Shown: in pieces, positions 1 through 7,482 of the stretch
Layout of the letters: the number at the start of each line of letters is the position of its first letter
How positions within the stretch are numbered: the first letter of the stretch is position 1
Assembly: GCA_007117055.1 (NCBI GenBank)
Contig: SKHH01000223.1
Coordinates: 1 to 9,972, forward strand
DNA: 9,972 bases
Source of the DNA: Lishizhenia sp.
GTDB lineage: Bacteria > Bacteroidota > Bacteroidia > Flavobacteriales_D > Crocinitomicaceae
Direction of reading: 5' to 3'
Position numbers and translations under genes: made by a program
Notes under the pieces: model-generated
The model's database searches: none
Seen by the model: only the letters and a program-made list of their open reading frames with translations
What the model was told of the DNA's origin: nothing

Positions 1-2862
1 AGATATAATTATTATATCAACTCAGGTAATCCAGCGACGGGTGACCCTGTTATTCCTATTGATTATTATAACTTTATGACAGGTCGATGGAAAGATAATT
101 CATTAATTATATTTGGTGGTACAGGTTATACTGGAACAACAGGGAGTACAGATCAGCCAGCTGATTATATGTACCCAAATGATTCTGACCCATTGTGGTG
201 GGGAACTGGAGGTGTAGACATGGGGTGGAATTGGACAGAAACAAATACTGATGGTGGTGGTTCTGCCAATCCTAATGATGAAGATAAGCGCTTCCTTCAG
301 CACGCTGGACCTTTTACGTTAACGCCAGGTGCTGTAAATAACCTAACAGTAGGAGTTGTTTATGGACGTTCTTTTGAAGGTAATCCTTACGCTTCAGTAC
401 TTGCGGTAAAAAGAAATGATACCAAAGCACAAGCTTTATTTGATAACTGTTTCCGAATTCTTGATCCTCCCAACGCACCAGTTGTAGAGGTGGTTGAATT
501 AGAAAATGAACTTATTTTATTGTTGGACAACCCATTTGGAAACAATGTAAATGAAGAATACGAAGAAGAGGATAATATCAACATAATTGATCCTCTTGAT
601 GGTTCGCCTATAGATAAGTATTATAGATTTGAAGGATACCAAATTTTCCAAATGAGAAATGCTGACGATGGAGTAGCTGACATTGACGACATTGATAAAG
701 CACGTTTGGTTGCTCAATGTGATATTCGCAATGATGTAGCACGAATCATCAACTTTGAATTTGATGAAGTTCTTGGATTCTCTGTGCCAATTCTAAGAGT
801 TGATGGAGAAAACAGAGGAATTCGCCATTCATTTAGAATCATTGAAGACGCATTTGCATCTGGAGATAGAAGGTTAGTAAATCACAAAAGATATTACTAC
901 ATAGCAATTGCATATGCACATAATGAGTTTAAAGAATATGATCCAGATGATCCTGAAAAATTAGATGGTCAAAAATTACCTTATTTAAGCTCGCGTTTGA
1001 GTGCTGATGGAACTGCTATATCCGCTGTAACGGCAATACCACACAGTAGCTTACCTAAGCATGATGGAACGCGTATAGGTTTACCTTACGGGTCAAGCCC
1101 AGAAATAACCGTATTAGATGGTACAGGAAATGGCAACAGAGCAATTGAATTATCTAGACAAGTTGAAGATTTTATTGTAGAAAATGGAAGTATTGATACT
1201 CCAACATACCGTGAAGGAAGATCCCCTATCAATATGAAAGTAATCGATCCGTTAAATGTAGTGGATGGATACTTCACACTTGATTTTGTAGATTATGGAA
1301 ATCAAATTGATACAGCGAGTTGGGTAATTAATCGATACGCGCAAAAAGGAGACGAAACCCCTATAGAGACAATCACATCTGATAGAACTATTGCTGCTGA
1401 TAATGAACAGTTAATACCAGAATGGGGTATTTCGGTACAAATTAATCAATCACTATACCCCTGTCCTGCAGATGTAGTAAACTGTCCATTTAGAGAACGA
1501 CTGGCAGAACCAATTGAAGCAACACTAACATTCCGAGATACTTCAAAACGTTGGTTAACAGGAATCCCTCACAACAATGGATTTAACCCACAGAACTGGA
1601 TTATGTCCGGAGATTACAGTGCCGATGAAGAAACAGAATGTAGTGACCAGCTTGGATTACAAAACCCATGTTGCTACAATGACCTTACAGGTGCTGATCC
1701 AGATAATATTTTTGCTAGCTTGTTAAACGGAATTATCACAACGGGACAATTAGCTCGTCACAATGGATGTGGATACAACCCAATACAGCGTCCATCTTTT
1801 ATTGCTGCTAGTGCTTTTTCTTCAATAGCTAGAAATCAACTTCCTTCGGTATTCCAACCAAGTGTTGATATCGTATTTACTCCAGATAAGTCTAAGTGGA
1901 CTAGAGCTGCAGTTATTGAGTTAAATGATGATGCCAACTTATCTGTTAACGGTGGTAGACCAGGATTACTGAGACGAAGTCCATCTATCGATAAAGAAGG
2001 AAGACAATTAGGAGACCCTGGATACAACGCTGCTGAAGCAACTAAAAATGGTCAACAACCAACAGGAATGGGATGGTTCCCTGGATATGCTATTGACGTA
2101 GAATCTGGAAGAAGATTAAACATCGCATATGGCGAAAACTCATTCTTAGCTGGTCAAAACGGAGCAGACATGGTATGGAATCCGACTAGTAGATTATACA
2201 ATAACATTGGAAGTCCATTATTTGGAGGTCAACACGTTGTATACGTATTCGGAGGACAAAATGATGATATGCCTAACTATGATGAAGGGGATTTCATTTA
2301 CGAAAAGTTAAGTCCAGAAAATGCAGATGGATTTAGAGCTGTTTACCGAAACATTTCTTGGGTAATGCAACCTATGCTTGCCGAAGATCAAGAATTAAAT
2401 GCAACAGAAGCAAGAATTCGTATTCGAATAAATAAACAATACGCAGAGAAAGACCGAACAGGAATCAATGATAGTGGTCCATCATTCGAATGGGATATGA
2501 CAGGAAGATCAACAGAAAAGAATAATAGAGAAGCTTTAACAAGTGCCCTTGATTTAATTAATGTTGTTCCAAACCCCTATTATGCATATTCTTTATATGA
2601 GTCCAACCGTTTGGATAATCGTATTCGAATCACCAACCTTCCAGAGAGATGTAAAGTTCGTATTTACAACACTTCTGGTAAATTGATAAGAGCGTTTGAC
2701 AAAGATAGTCCTTTAACATCTATTGACTGGGACTTAAGAAACCGTGAAAATATTCCTGTTTCGTCAGGTGTATATTTAATACATGTAGACGTGCCAGATG
2801 TTGGTGAACGCGTGTTGAAGTTCTTCGGAGGAATGCGTCAACCAGATTTAGAAAACCTTTAA
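1..2862 (+). CDS. Large surface/secreted protein with T9SS-like C-terminal domain (5' end outside window)
   Basis: The frame is open from base 1 (visible start RYNYYINSGN), so the ATG at 76 is internal and the gene begins before the window; 953 residues are visible. Near the left edge lies YYNFMTGRWKDNS followed by a Gly/Thr/Asp-rich stretch, a pattern I associate with large Bacteroidota exported proteins. The C-terminus (about residues 855-953) starts with VVPNPY and continues with RIYNTSGKLIRAF, DWDLRN and SSGVYLIHV. This is the beta-sandwich pattern of T9SS sorting domains (PNP start, SGxY(L/I) near the end), ending in FFGGMRQPDLENL. The middle probably contains beta-sandwich or fibronectin-like modules, but I cannot name them. 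Cysteines cluster at about residues 488, 495, 547, 557, 558 and 590 and could form disulfides outside the cell. It is followed 27 bp later by a PorV-like gene, which fits a T9SS cargo or machinery-associated protein. The ligand or enzymatic role is unknown. Confidence 0.85.
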   Translation, partial: RYNYYINSGNPATGDPVIPIDYYNFMTGRWKDNSLIIFGGTGYTGTTGSTDQPADYMYPNDSDPLWWGTGGVDMGWNWTETNTDGGGSANPNDEDKRFLQHAGPFTLTPGAVNNLTVGVVYGRSFEGNPYASVLAVKRNDTKAQALFDNCFRILDPPNAPVVEVVELENELILLLDNPFGNNVNEEYEEEDNINIIDPLDGSPIDKYYRFEGYQIFQMRNADDGVADIDDIDKARLVAQCDIRNDVARIINFEFDEVLGFSVPILRVDGENRGIRHSFRIIEDAFASGDRRLVNHKRYYYIAIAYAHNEFKEYDPDDPEKLDGQKLPYLSSRLSADGTAISAVTAIPHSSLPKHDGTRIGLPYGSSPEITVLDGTGNGNRAIELSRQVEDFIVENGSIDTPTYREGRSPINMKVIDPLNVVDGYFTLDFVDYGNQIDTASWVINRYAQKGDETPIETITSDRTIAADNEQLIPEWGISVQINQSLYPCPADVVNCPFRERLAEPIEATLTFRDTSKRWLTGIPHNNGFNPQNWIMSGDYSADEETECSDQLGLQNPCCYNDLTGADPDNIFASLLNGIITTGQLARHNGCGYNPIQRPSFIAASAFSSIARNQLPSVFQPSVDIVFTPDKSKWTRAAVIELNDDANLSVNGGRPGLLRRSPSIDKEGRQLGDPGYNAAEATKNGQQPTGMGWFPGYAIDVESGRRLNIAYGENSFLAGQNGADMVWNPTSRLYNNIGSPLFGGQHVVYVFGGQNDDMPNYDEGDFIYEKLSPENADGFRAVYRNISWVMQPMLAEDQELNATEARIRIRINKQYAEKDRTGINDSGPSFEWDMTGRSTEKNNREALTSALDLINVVPNPYYAYSLYESNRLDNRIRITNLPERCKVRIYNTSGKLIRAFDKDSPLTSIDWDLRNRENIPVSSGVYLIHVDVPDVGERVLKFFGGMRQPDLENL

Positions 2863-2889
2863 TTTAATTTAGAAACAACATTAGATAGA

Positions 2890-3954
2890 ATGAAAGGATT
2901 AAAGAACATACTAAAATATAGCTTGATGATTGGGCTAATCGCTGGAACATCACACACAATGGCTAATAACGAGGATCGAATTGGTTCAGCAGGTGCAAGT
3001 GAACTACTTGTAAACCCTTGGGCAAGATCTACTGGATACGGATCAGCAGGAATATCCTCAGTAAATGGACTAGAAGCTCAATTTGTAAATATTGCAGGTC
3101 TCGCTTTTACAGATCGCACGCAAGTAAAGTTCAATCATACTACTTGGTTGGGTAGCGCTGATATATCACTAAATTCTGCAGGTATTGCTCAACGCATTTC
3201 AGATCAAGACGTAATCGCAGTAAGTATTCAAGCTTTTGGATACGGAGATATCGATATTACGACGGTAAACATTCCTGAAGGTGGTATTGGTACATTCAGT
3301 CCTAGGAAAAATATCTTTAACGTTGGTTATGCGAGAGAATTTTCAAATTCGATTTATGCAGGTTTAAACGTTAAAGTTATCAATGAAAGTATCGCTAACT
3401 TATCAGCTAATGGATTTGCATTAGATGCAGGAGTTCGTTATGTTACTGGTGAACAAGACCAAGTTAAATTTGGAATCACGCTTAAAAACGTAGGACCAAC
3501 CATGGTATTCCGTGGTGATGGTTTAGCTACTCCTATTTTCTATCAGTCAACAGGAGGTATTGCAACACTAGAGCAACGTTCTGCATCATTTGAAATACCT
3601 TCGCTTCTAGCATTAGGTGCTTCTTATGATTTTATATTTACAGAAAGTTCTAAGTTAACAGCTGCTTTTGGATTTGTTGCGAATTCGTTTACAAACGATC
3701 AATACGCCGCTGGATTAGATTATGGTTTCGCTACAGAGAAAACTGCGTTTAACATCCGTGCTGGATATGTTTTTGAAAATGACATTCTAAATCCTGAAAC
3801 GAGAACGAACAGTTTAACTGGTATTACAGCCGGATTCTCAGTTGACGCTTTGGCTGGAAAAAATAAATCTCCAATTGGTTTTGAATATGCCGTGCGTTTA
3901 TCTAACCCTTTTGGTTTAATTCACACAATTGGAATGACTATTAGTTTGAAATAA
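2890..3954 (+). CDS. PorV/PorQ-family outer-membrane beta-barrel protein
   Basis: This 354-residue protein begins with a Sec signal peptide (MKGLKNILKYSLMIGLIAG, probable cut after THTMA near residue 25). A mature N-terminus rich in small residues follows (RIGSAGASELLVNPWARSTG). The rest shows alternating hydrophobic strands and an amphipathic C-terminal strand (HTIGMTISLK) typical of outer-membrane barrels. The segment with NPWARSTG, SVNGLEAQFVNIAGLA and FNHTTWLG is characteristic of the PorV/PorQ (FadL-like) family. PorV is the outer-membrane shuttle that takes T9SS cargo from the translocon to the attachment machinery. Many Bacteroidota carry several paralogues beside large cargo genes, so this is probably a paralogue paired with the upstream protein, not necessarily PorV itself. 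The ATG at 2890 is chosen because it gives a full signal peptide and sits 27 bp after the upstream stop. No separate promoter is evident. Confidence 0.85.
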   Translation: MKGLKNILKYSLMIGLIAGTSHTMANNEDRIGSAGASELLVNPWARSTGYGSAGISSVNGLEAQFVNIAGLAFTDRTQVKFNHTTWLGSADISLNSAGIAQRISDQDVIAVSIQAFGYGDIDITTVNIPEGGIGTFSPRKNIFNVGYAREFSNSIYAGLNVKVINESIANLSANGFALDAGVRYVTGEQDQVKFGITLKNVGPTMVFRGDGLATPIFYQSTGGIATLEQRSASFEIPSLLALGASYDFIFTESSKLTAAFGFVANSFTNDQYAAGLDYGFATEKTAFNIRAGYVFENDILNPETRTNSLTGITAGFSVDALAGKNKSPIGFEYAVRLSNPFGLIHTIGMTISLK

Positions 3955-3975
3955 AACATTAATTTTATATCTTTG
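3945..3975 (+). promoter_or_regulatory. Bacteroidota-type promoter for greA-HIT
   Basis: TTTG at 3945-3948 and TATCTTTG at 3968-3975 are separated by exactly 19 bp. This matches the Bacteroidota housekeeping consensus TTTG-N19-TAnnTTTG at every fixed position. The -33 box lies inside the last codons of the PorV-like gene. Transcription would start near 3981, about 55 nt before the greA ATG and just ahead of the hairpin at 3983-4006. Confidence 0.75.
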
Positions 3976-3982
3976 TATAAGC

Positions 3983-4012
3983 AGGAGGGCTCATTTGGGC
4001 TCTCTTGTTTTT
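3983..4012 (+). terminator. Intrinsic terminator of the PorV operon, inside the greA leader
   Basis: AGGAGGGCTC (3983-3992) pairs with GGGCTCTCTT (3997-4006) across an ATTT loop: 10 bp, three of them G-U. It is followed by GTTTTTGTTGT. It begins 28 bp after the PorV-like stop codon, a normal place for a terminator. It also lies downstream of the greA promoter, so it would be the first structure in the greA transcript, either as an attenuator or as a 5' stabilising hairpin. Confidence 0.65.
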
Positions 4013-4035
4013 GTTGTAATAAATAATAAAGAGTT

Positions 4036-4509
4036 ATGTCACAGATTAGTTACTATACAGAAGAGGGATTAAAAAAGTTGAAGGATGAACTTCATCAAAT
4101 GGAAACTGTCCAACGTCCTGCTATTTCACAACAAATCGCAGAAGCAAGGGACAAAGGAGATCTTTCTGAAAATGCAGAATATGATGCAGCTAAAGAAGCG
4201 CAAGGGCTTTTAGAAATGCGCATATCAAAACTTAAAAATGTGATAGCTAACGCTCGCATTATTGACGATGCTGAAATGGATAACTCAAAAGCATTAATTC
4301 TATCTACCGTAAAGATTAAAAACATCAAAACTAATGCTGAGGCAATGTATACGTTAGTAGCAGAAAATGAAGCTAATTTGAAAGAAAAGAAAATTTCAGT
4401 TGAATCACCTATTGGGAAAGGGCTTTTGGGAAAAAGTGTCGGAGATATTGCTGACGTCAAAACTCCAAACGGTATTATTCAATTTGAAATTTTAGAAATC
4501 ACAAGATAA
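4036..4509 (+). CDS. greA: Transcription elongation factor GreA
   Basis: The 157-residue length is typical of GreA (158 in E. coli). GreA binds the RNA polymerase secondary channel and stimulates cleavage of backtracked RNA, which rescues stalled complexes. The N-terminal coiled-coil hairpin (about residues 8-75) carries the diagnostic tip RDKGDLSENAEYDAA. D42 and E45 there correspond to the acidic pair (D41/E44 in E. coli) that positions the catalytic metal. The C-terminal FKBP-like domain (about 80-157) includes SPIGKGLLGKSVGDIADVKTP, the usual GreA signature. The start has an A-rich leader and no obvious Shine-Dalgarno, as is common in this phylum. It has its own promoter at 3945-3975. Its stop overlaps the HIT gene start by one base (TAATG), which implies translational coupling. 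Confidence 0.97.
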   Translation: MSQISYYTEEGLKKLKDELHQMETVQRPAISQQIAEARDKGDLSENAEYDAAKEAQGLLEMRISKLKNVIANARIIDDAEMDNSKALILSTVKIKNIKTNAEAMYTLVAENEANLKEKKISVESPIGKGLLGKSVGDIADVKTPNGIIQFEILEITR

Positions 4510-4898
4510 TGGCTTCTATTTTTACAAAAATCATCCAAGGTCAAATCCCAGCACATGTAGTAGCTGAAAATGATCGATTCATTGCTTTTTTGGACATCAA
4601 TCCATTAGCAAAAGGACATACACTGGTAATTCCGAAAAAAGAAATCGACTATATTTTTGATTTAGAGGACGAATTATTAGCTGACCTCATGCTATTTGCA
4701 AAGAAAGTAGGAAAGAAAATTCAAAAAGTAGTTCCATGTAATCGAATTGGTGTATCCGTAATTGGACTAGAAGTTCCACATGCTCATATTCACCTTATTC
4801 CAATCAACGGAATAAACGATATGAATTTCGCCAAACCCAAGCTAAATTTGAGTAAGGAAGAAATGGCAGAAATCACCCAACAAATTAAAAAAGCTTAA
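4509..4898 (+). CDS. HIT (histidine triad) family nucleotide hydrolase
   Basis: This 129-residue protein has a complete histidine triad, H91-A-H93-I-H95 (in VPHAHIHLIPI). H93 is the expected nucleophile that forms the nucleotidyl-His intermediate. The N-terminal signature is also present: IFTKIIQGQIPAHVVAEND, AFLDINPLAKGHTLVIPKK. HIT proteins of this Hint-like branch hydrolyse nucleoside phosphoramidates or adenylated products in the cytoplasm; the exact substrate cannot be read from sequence. Its start overlaps the greA stop by one base, so it is co-expressed with greA. A greA-HIT arrangement is, from memory, common in Bacteroidota. The stop codon directly abuts the stop of the convergent ruvC gene. 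Confidence 0.93.
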   Translation: MASIFTKIIQGQIPAHVVAENDRFIAFLDINPLAKGHTLVIPKKEIDYIFDLEDELLADLMLFAKKVGKKIQKVVPCNRIGVSVIGLEVPHAHIHLIPINGINDMNFAKPKLNLSKEEMAEITQQIKKA

Positions 4899-5465
4899 CT
4901 AGCGTTTTGGACTCCCATCCCGATTAGGATTATTTTTAATAAAGCTAGACCAACTATTGGTTTGACTCTTATTGTGCTCTCCTTTTCCTTTCGAATAATA
5001 ATGACACAGTGCCACAGCCAATCCATCGGTAGCGTCTAAATGTTTCGGCAATTCTTTCAATTTCAATAAGTTTTGTAACATACCCGCAACTTGTTCTTTA
5101 GATGCTGCACCTCGACCAGTAATGGCCTGCTTAATTCTCCTTGGTGTGTATTCTTCAAAAGGAATATTACTTTTAAGGGAAGCAGCAATACAAACACCTT
5201 GCGCACGACCTAATTTCAGCATCGACTGCACATTTTTCCCAAAAAAAGGAGCTTCAATAGCCATCTCATCCGGTTTGTACTCTTTAATGATTGCATCTGT
5301 TCGATCAAAAATGCGTTTTAATTTATCAGGATGACTACCAAGCTTACTTAAGTGTATAACTCCATAAGTCAACATTTCTACTTTACTACCCTTCACATGG
5401 ATAATTCCATACCCCATAATTGTTGTACCAGGGTCTATTCCAAGAATTATCTTATCTTCAACCAT
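4899..5465 (-). CDS. ruvC: Holliday junction resolvase RuvC
   Basis: The product has 188 residues; the E. coli protein has 173. RuvC is a homodimeric endonuclease that cuts four-way junctions made by RecA and moved by RuvAB. All four catalytic acids are visible in context: D11 (ILGIDPGTTIMGYG), E71 (MAIEAPFFGKN), and D144 and D147 (KHLDATDGLAVALCH). The segment RAQGVCIAA and the DNA-binding loop (TPRRIKQAITGRGAASKEQV) also fit. The last 25 or so residues (GEHNKSQTNSW...) form a polar tail beyond the catalytic core, as often seen in Bacteroidota RuvC. The ATG at 5465 leaves 11 bp to the start of the divergent flippase gene, so its promoter must lie inside that gene. No ruvA or ruvB is nearby. 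Confidence 0.96.
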   Translation of the reverse strand: MVEDKIILGIDPGTTIMGYGIIHVKGSKVEMLTYGVIHLSKLGSHPDKLKRIFDRTDAIIKEYKPDEMAIEAPFFGKNVQSMLKLGRAQGVCIAASLKSNIPFEEYTPRRIKQAITGRGAASKEQVAGMLQNLLKLKELPKHLDATDGLAVALCHYYSKGKGEHNKSQTNSWSSFIKNNPNRDGSPKR

Positions 5466-5476
5466 TATTTTGAATC

Positions 5477-6412
5477 GTGTTAGAAAACGTAAAGGTACGA
5501 AAGTCTCTATTTTTAGTGCTAAAAGTGGGTGTCATTCTTTTAGTACTGTTCCTTTTTATACAAAAAATAAAAGGGATAAAAGTCGGTGATTTTGAAACCG
5601 TCTCTATACAATATTTCACCCCATTAATAATTGTTATTGCCTTATTCTTTCTAAATTGGTATTTTGAATGGTTAAAATGGAAACACACGCTTTTCATTGT
5701 TATTCCCACGTCGAATATCAAAAACATCACCTCTTCCCTATTATCTGGAATAACCACTGGAGTGATTACACCCAACCGCATCGGAAACTTTATTGGAAGA
5801 GCACTTTATTATCCAATGCGGCAACGTCTCTCAATCACTATAGGAACATTGTATGGGAATTTCGCGCAATTTACAGCGACAGTTTTTTTTGGTTTAGTAG
5901 CGCTCACACTTTATCCGATTGAGTTAAATTCAATAGTACCCTATACTTTATTATCCTTAGCAATTTTACTAATTCTTTTCTATTTCTTGATTCCTTCGCT
6001 AATAAAGAAACTACTTTTGTTAATTACCAAAAAACACAACATCACTAATACCCTTATTCAACTAAAAAAAATATTACAAGCATTAAAATTCAAACTTCTC
6101 TATTTTAGTACGTTTAGATATCTGGTGTTTGTATTTCAATATGCCCTACTGTTTTACGCTCTAGGCGAAGCAGTTCAAATAAATTTAATCGCTGGTATAT
6201 GTGTAATGTATTTAATCTCCACATTGACTCCGAGTCTTTTTTTCGGAAAATTACTCATACGAGAAACTACAGCGCTTTATGTATTAGGGACACTAATCGA
6301 AAATCCTGCTGTTATAATTGTTTCTTCCTTATCTTTATGGGTACTAAACTTAGGCATACCTTCATTAATAGGAGCCTATTTTTTATGGAAAACTAAAATA
6401 GAAAAAACATGA
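5477..6412 (+). CDS. Flippase-like integral membrane protein (LPG synthase TM / UPF0104 type)
   Basis: The 311-residue product is strongly hydrophobic, with about seven or eight membrane segments (roughly 10-29, 43-66, 84-97, 120-147, 155-175, 207-229, 236-256, 275-304). The first loop motif TPNRIGNFIGR (98-108) and the second TPSLFFGKLLIRE (251-263) match the two conserved Pro/Gly/Arg motifs of the lysylphosphatidylglycerol-synthase membrane domain family. Members without the C-terminal aminoacyl-transfer domain, as here, are thought to flip lipids or glycolipids. The start is a GTG directly after an in-frame TGA at 5471-5473. No in-frame ATG occurs until past residue 110, so GTG is the best choice although no Shine-Dalgarno is seen. 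The gene overlaps the glycosyltransferase start by 4 bp (ATGA). The transported lipid is unknown. Confidence 0.82.
   Translation: MLENVKVRKSLFLVLKVGVILLVLFLFIQKIKGIKVGDFETVSIQYFTPLIIVIALFFLNWYFEWLKWKHTLFIVIPTSNIKNITSSLLSGITTGVITPNRIGNFIGRALYYPMRQRLSITIGTLYGNFAQFTATVFFGLVALTLYPIELNSIVPYTLLSLAILLILFYFLIPSLIKKLLLLITKKHNITNTLIQLKKILQALKFKLLYFSTFRYLVFVFQYALLFYALGEAVQINLIAGICVMYLISTLTPSLFFGKLLIRETTALYVLGTLIENPAVIIVSSLSLWVLNLGIPSLIGAYFLWKTKIEKT
5490..5497 (-). promoter_or_regulatory. Possible -7 box for ruvC inside the flippase gene
   Basis: On the minus strand this reads TACCTTTA, seven of the eight positions of TAnnTTTG counting the two free ones. A T-rich stretch (CTTTTAG) lies about 21-23 bp upstream as a weak -33 element. 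Transcription would start about 18 nt before the ruvC ATG. It is proposed mainly because the 11-bp intergenic gap leaves no room elsewhere. Confidence 0.35.
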
Positions 6413-7482
6413 TTATTGGTGGACTACTACTCATTGCTTGCTTCATTTTCTTGGGTGTGTTGTTAATCAGAGACCAATCAAATCACAAGCAAAACGAAGC
6501 GGCTGAAAACTTCTCGTTAGAAGAAATCAGTGTTATTATTCCCTATAAAAACGAAGCTCAACACCTACCCCAATTACTAGAAAGTTTGTCCAAACAAAAA
6601 CAACTTCCATCGGCGATATACTTCGTAAATGACTATTCAACAGATATTTCGGCGGCTATTGTAGATACTTGGTGTGCGCAAAATCCTAAAGGAGTTTCCA
6701 TACATTTAGACCATGAACTAAATGGCAAAAAAGCAGCCTTGCGAAGAGCAATTTATGAACTAAGCACCGAATACTTTTTAACACTAGATGCAGATGTTCA
6801 ATTGTCCGAAAATTACTTTTCTGTACTCACAAAAGTAAAAAAAGCTAAATTGGTGATACTTCCTGTCCTCATGAACGCGACTTCTACCCTATCTCGTTTT
6901 TTTAGTTTAGAATATCACTATTTCAATGCTTTTAACTTTTTAGTATCCAACTATTATACCCTTTCGGCAAGTGGAGCCAACCTGCTCGTAGAAAAAACTT
7001 CCTTTTTAGCTGTTGATTCCTACCACACTCATAAACACTTGTGTTCTGGTGATGACTACTTTTTGTTACGCGATTTCCAACAACACAAACTTTCCCATTA
7101 TGTATCGAACAACTTCAACGTTTCAGCTACAACCAATAGCGTCACCCATTGGAAAGATTATTTAAAACAACGTATTCGATGGTTTAAAAAAACAGAAGGA
7201 TTAAAGAATCGAGAGGAAACGATTCTGGGGGTCTTTATATTGACATATTTTCTGTCTGTTCTGCCACTTATACTATTATTAATATCCGGAAACCTAATCC
7301 TATTTTCAGTATTAATATTAGGACTCCAATCCTATCTCGCTCACCGTATTTTCACACATTACGAAATCCCACCACTCGCACAACCAAATGGATTAGAGTT
7401 TCTTGTTTTTCACATTTTATATCCCTTTGTACTATTAACTATATTAATCCGAAGTATTTTCGAAAAAGAATCATGGAAATAA
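6409..7482 (+). CDS. Membrane-anchored family 2 glycosyltransferase
   Basis: The 357-residue product has an N-terminal membrane helix (about 2-20) and then a GT-A fold: SVIIPYKNEAQ at about 44, VNDYSTD at 73-79, the DxD motif D127-A-D129, SGDD with D215/D216, and QRIRW at 254-258. The last is the Q(Q/R)xRW motif of processive or polymer-type GT2 enzymes. Two or three membrane helices follow (about 273-315 and 333-352). The enzyme probably transfers a sugar from a nucleotide sugar to a lipid or polysaccharide acceptor at the inner membrane; the sugar cannot be predicted. All key residues are intact. It overlaps the flippase by 4 bp and the thioredoxin-like gene by 10 bp, so the three are almost certainly translated from one mRNA. 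The flippase neighbour suggests the product is moved across the membrane. Confidence 0.9.
   Translation: MIIGGLLLIACFIFLGVLLIRDQSNHKQNEAAENFSLEEISVIIPYKNEAQHLPQLLESLSKQKQLPSAIYFVNDYSTDISAAIVDTWCAQNPKGVSIHLDHELNGKKAALRRAIYELSTEYFLTLDADVQLSENYFSVLTKVKKAKLVILPVLMNATSTLSRFFSLEYHYFNAFNFLVSNYYTLSASGANLLVEKTSFLAVDSYHTHKHLCSGDDYFLLRDFQQHKLSHYVSNNFNVSATTNSVTHWKDYLKQRIRWFKKTEGLKNREETILGVFILTYFLSVLPLILLLISGNLILFSVLILGLQSYLAHRIFTHYEIPPLAQPNGLEFLVFHILYPFVLLTILIRSIFEKESWK

Noticed and set aside
76..78. ATG at 76 as the start of the large surface protein
   Set aside because: The frame is open back to base 1 and the residues before it (DYYNF then MTGRW) continue the same recognisable motif, so the gene begins outside the window.
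2863..2889. Separate promoter for the PorV-like gene (TAATTTAG near the stop of the previous gene)
   Set aside because: It has a mismatch to the -7 box, no -33 partner, and the 27-bp spacing fits an operon.
4095..4460. Minus-strand open frame of 121 codons opposite greA
   Set aside because: It lies wholly inside greA, has no recognisable motif or promoter, and greA is certain in the opposite strand.
5458..5781. Minus-strand open frame of 107 codons overlapping the ruvC start and the flippase
   Set aside because: Its sequence is the antisense of the flippase membrane helices and resembles no protein family; ruvC has a clear own start in another frame.
5668..5922. Plus-strand open frame of 84 codons inside the flippase
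   Set aside because: It is a shifted-frame shadow of the flippase, rich in His, Ser and Trp with no coherent fold signal.
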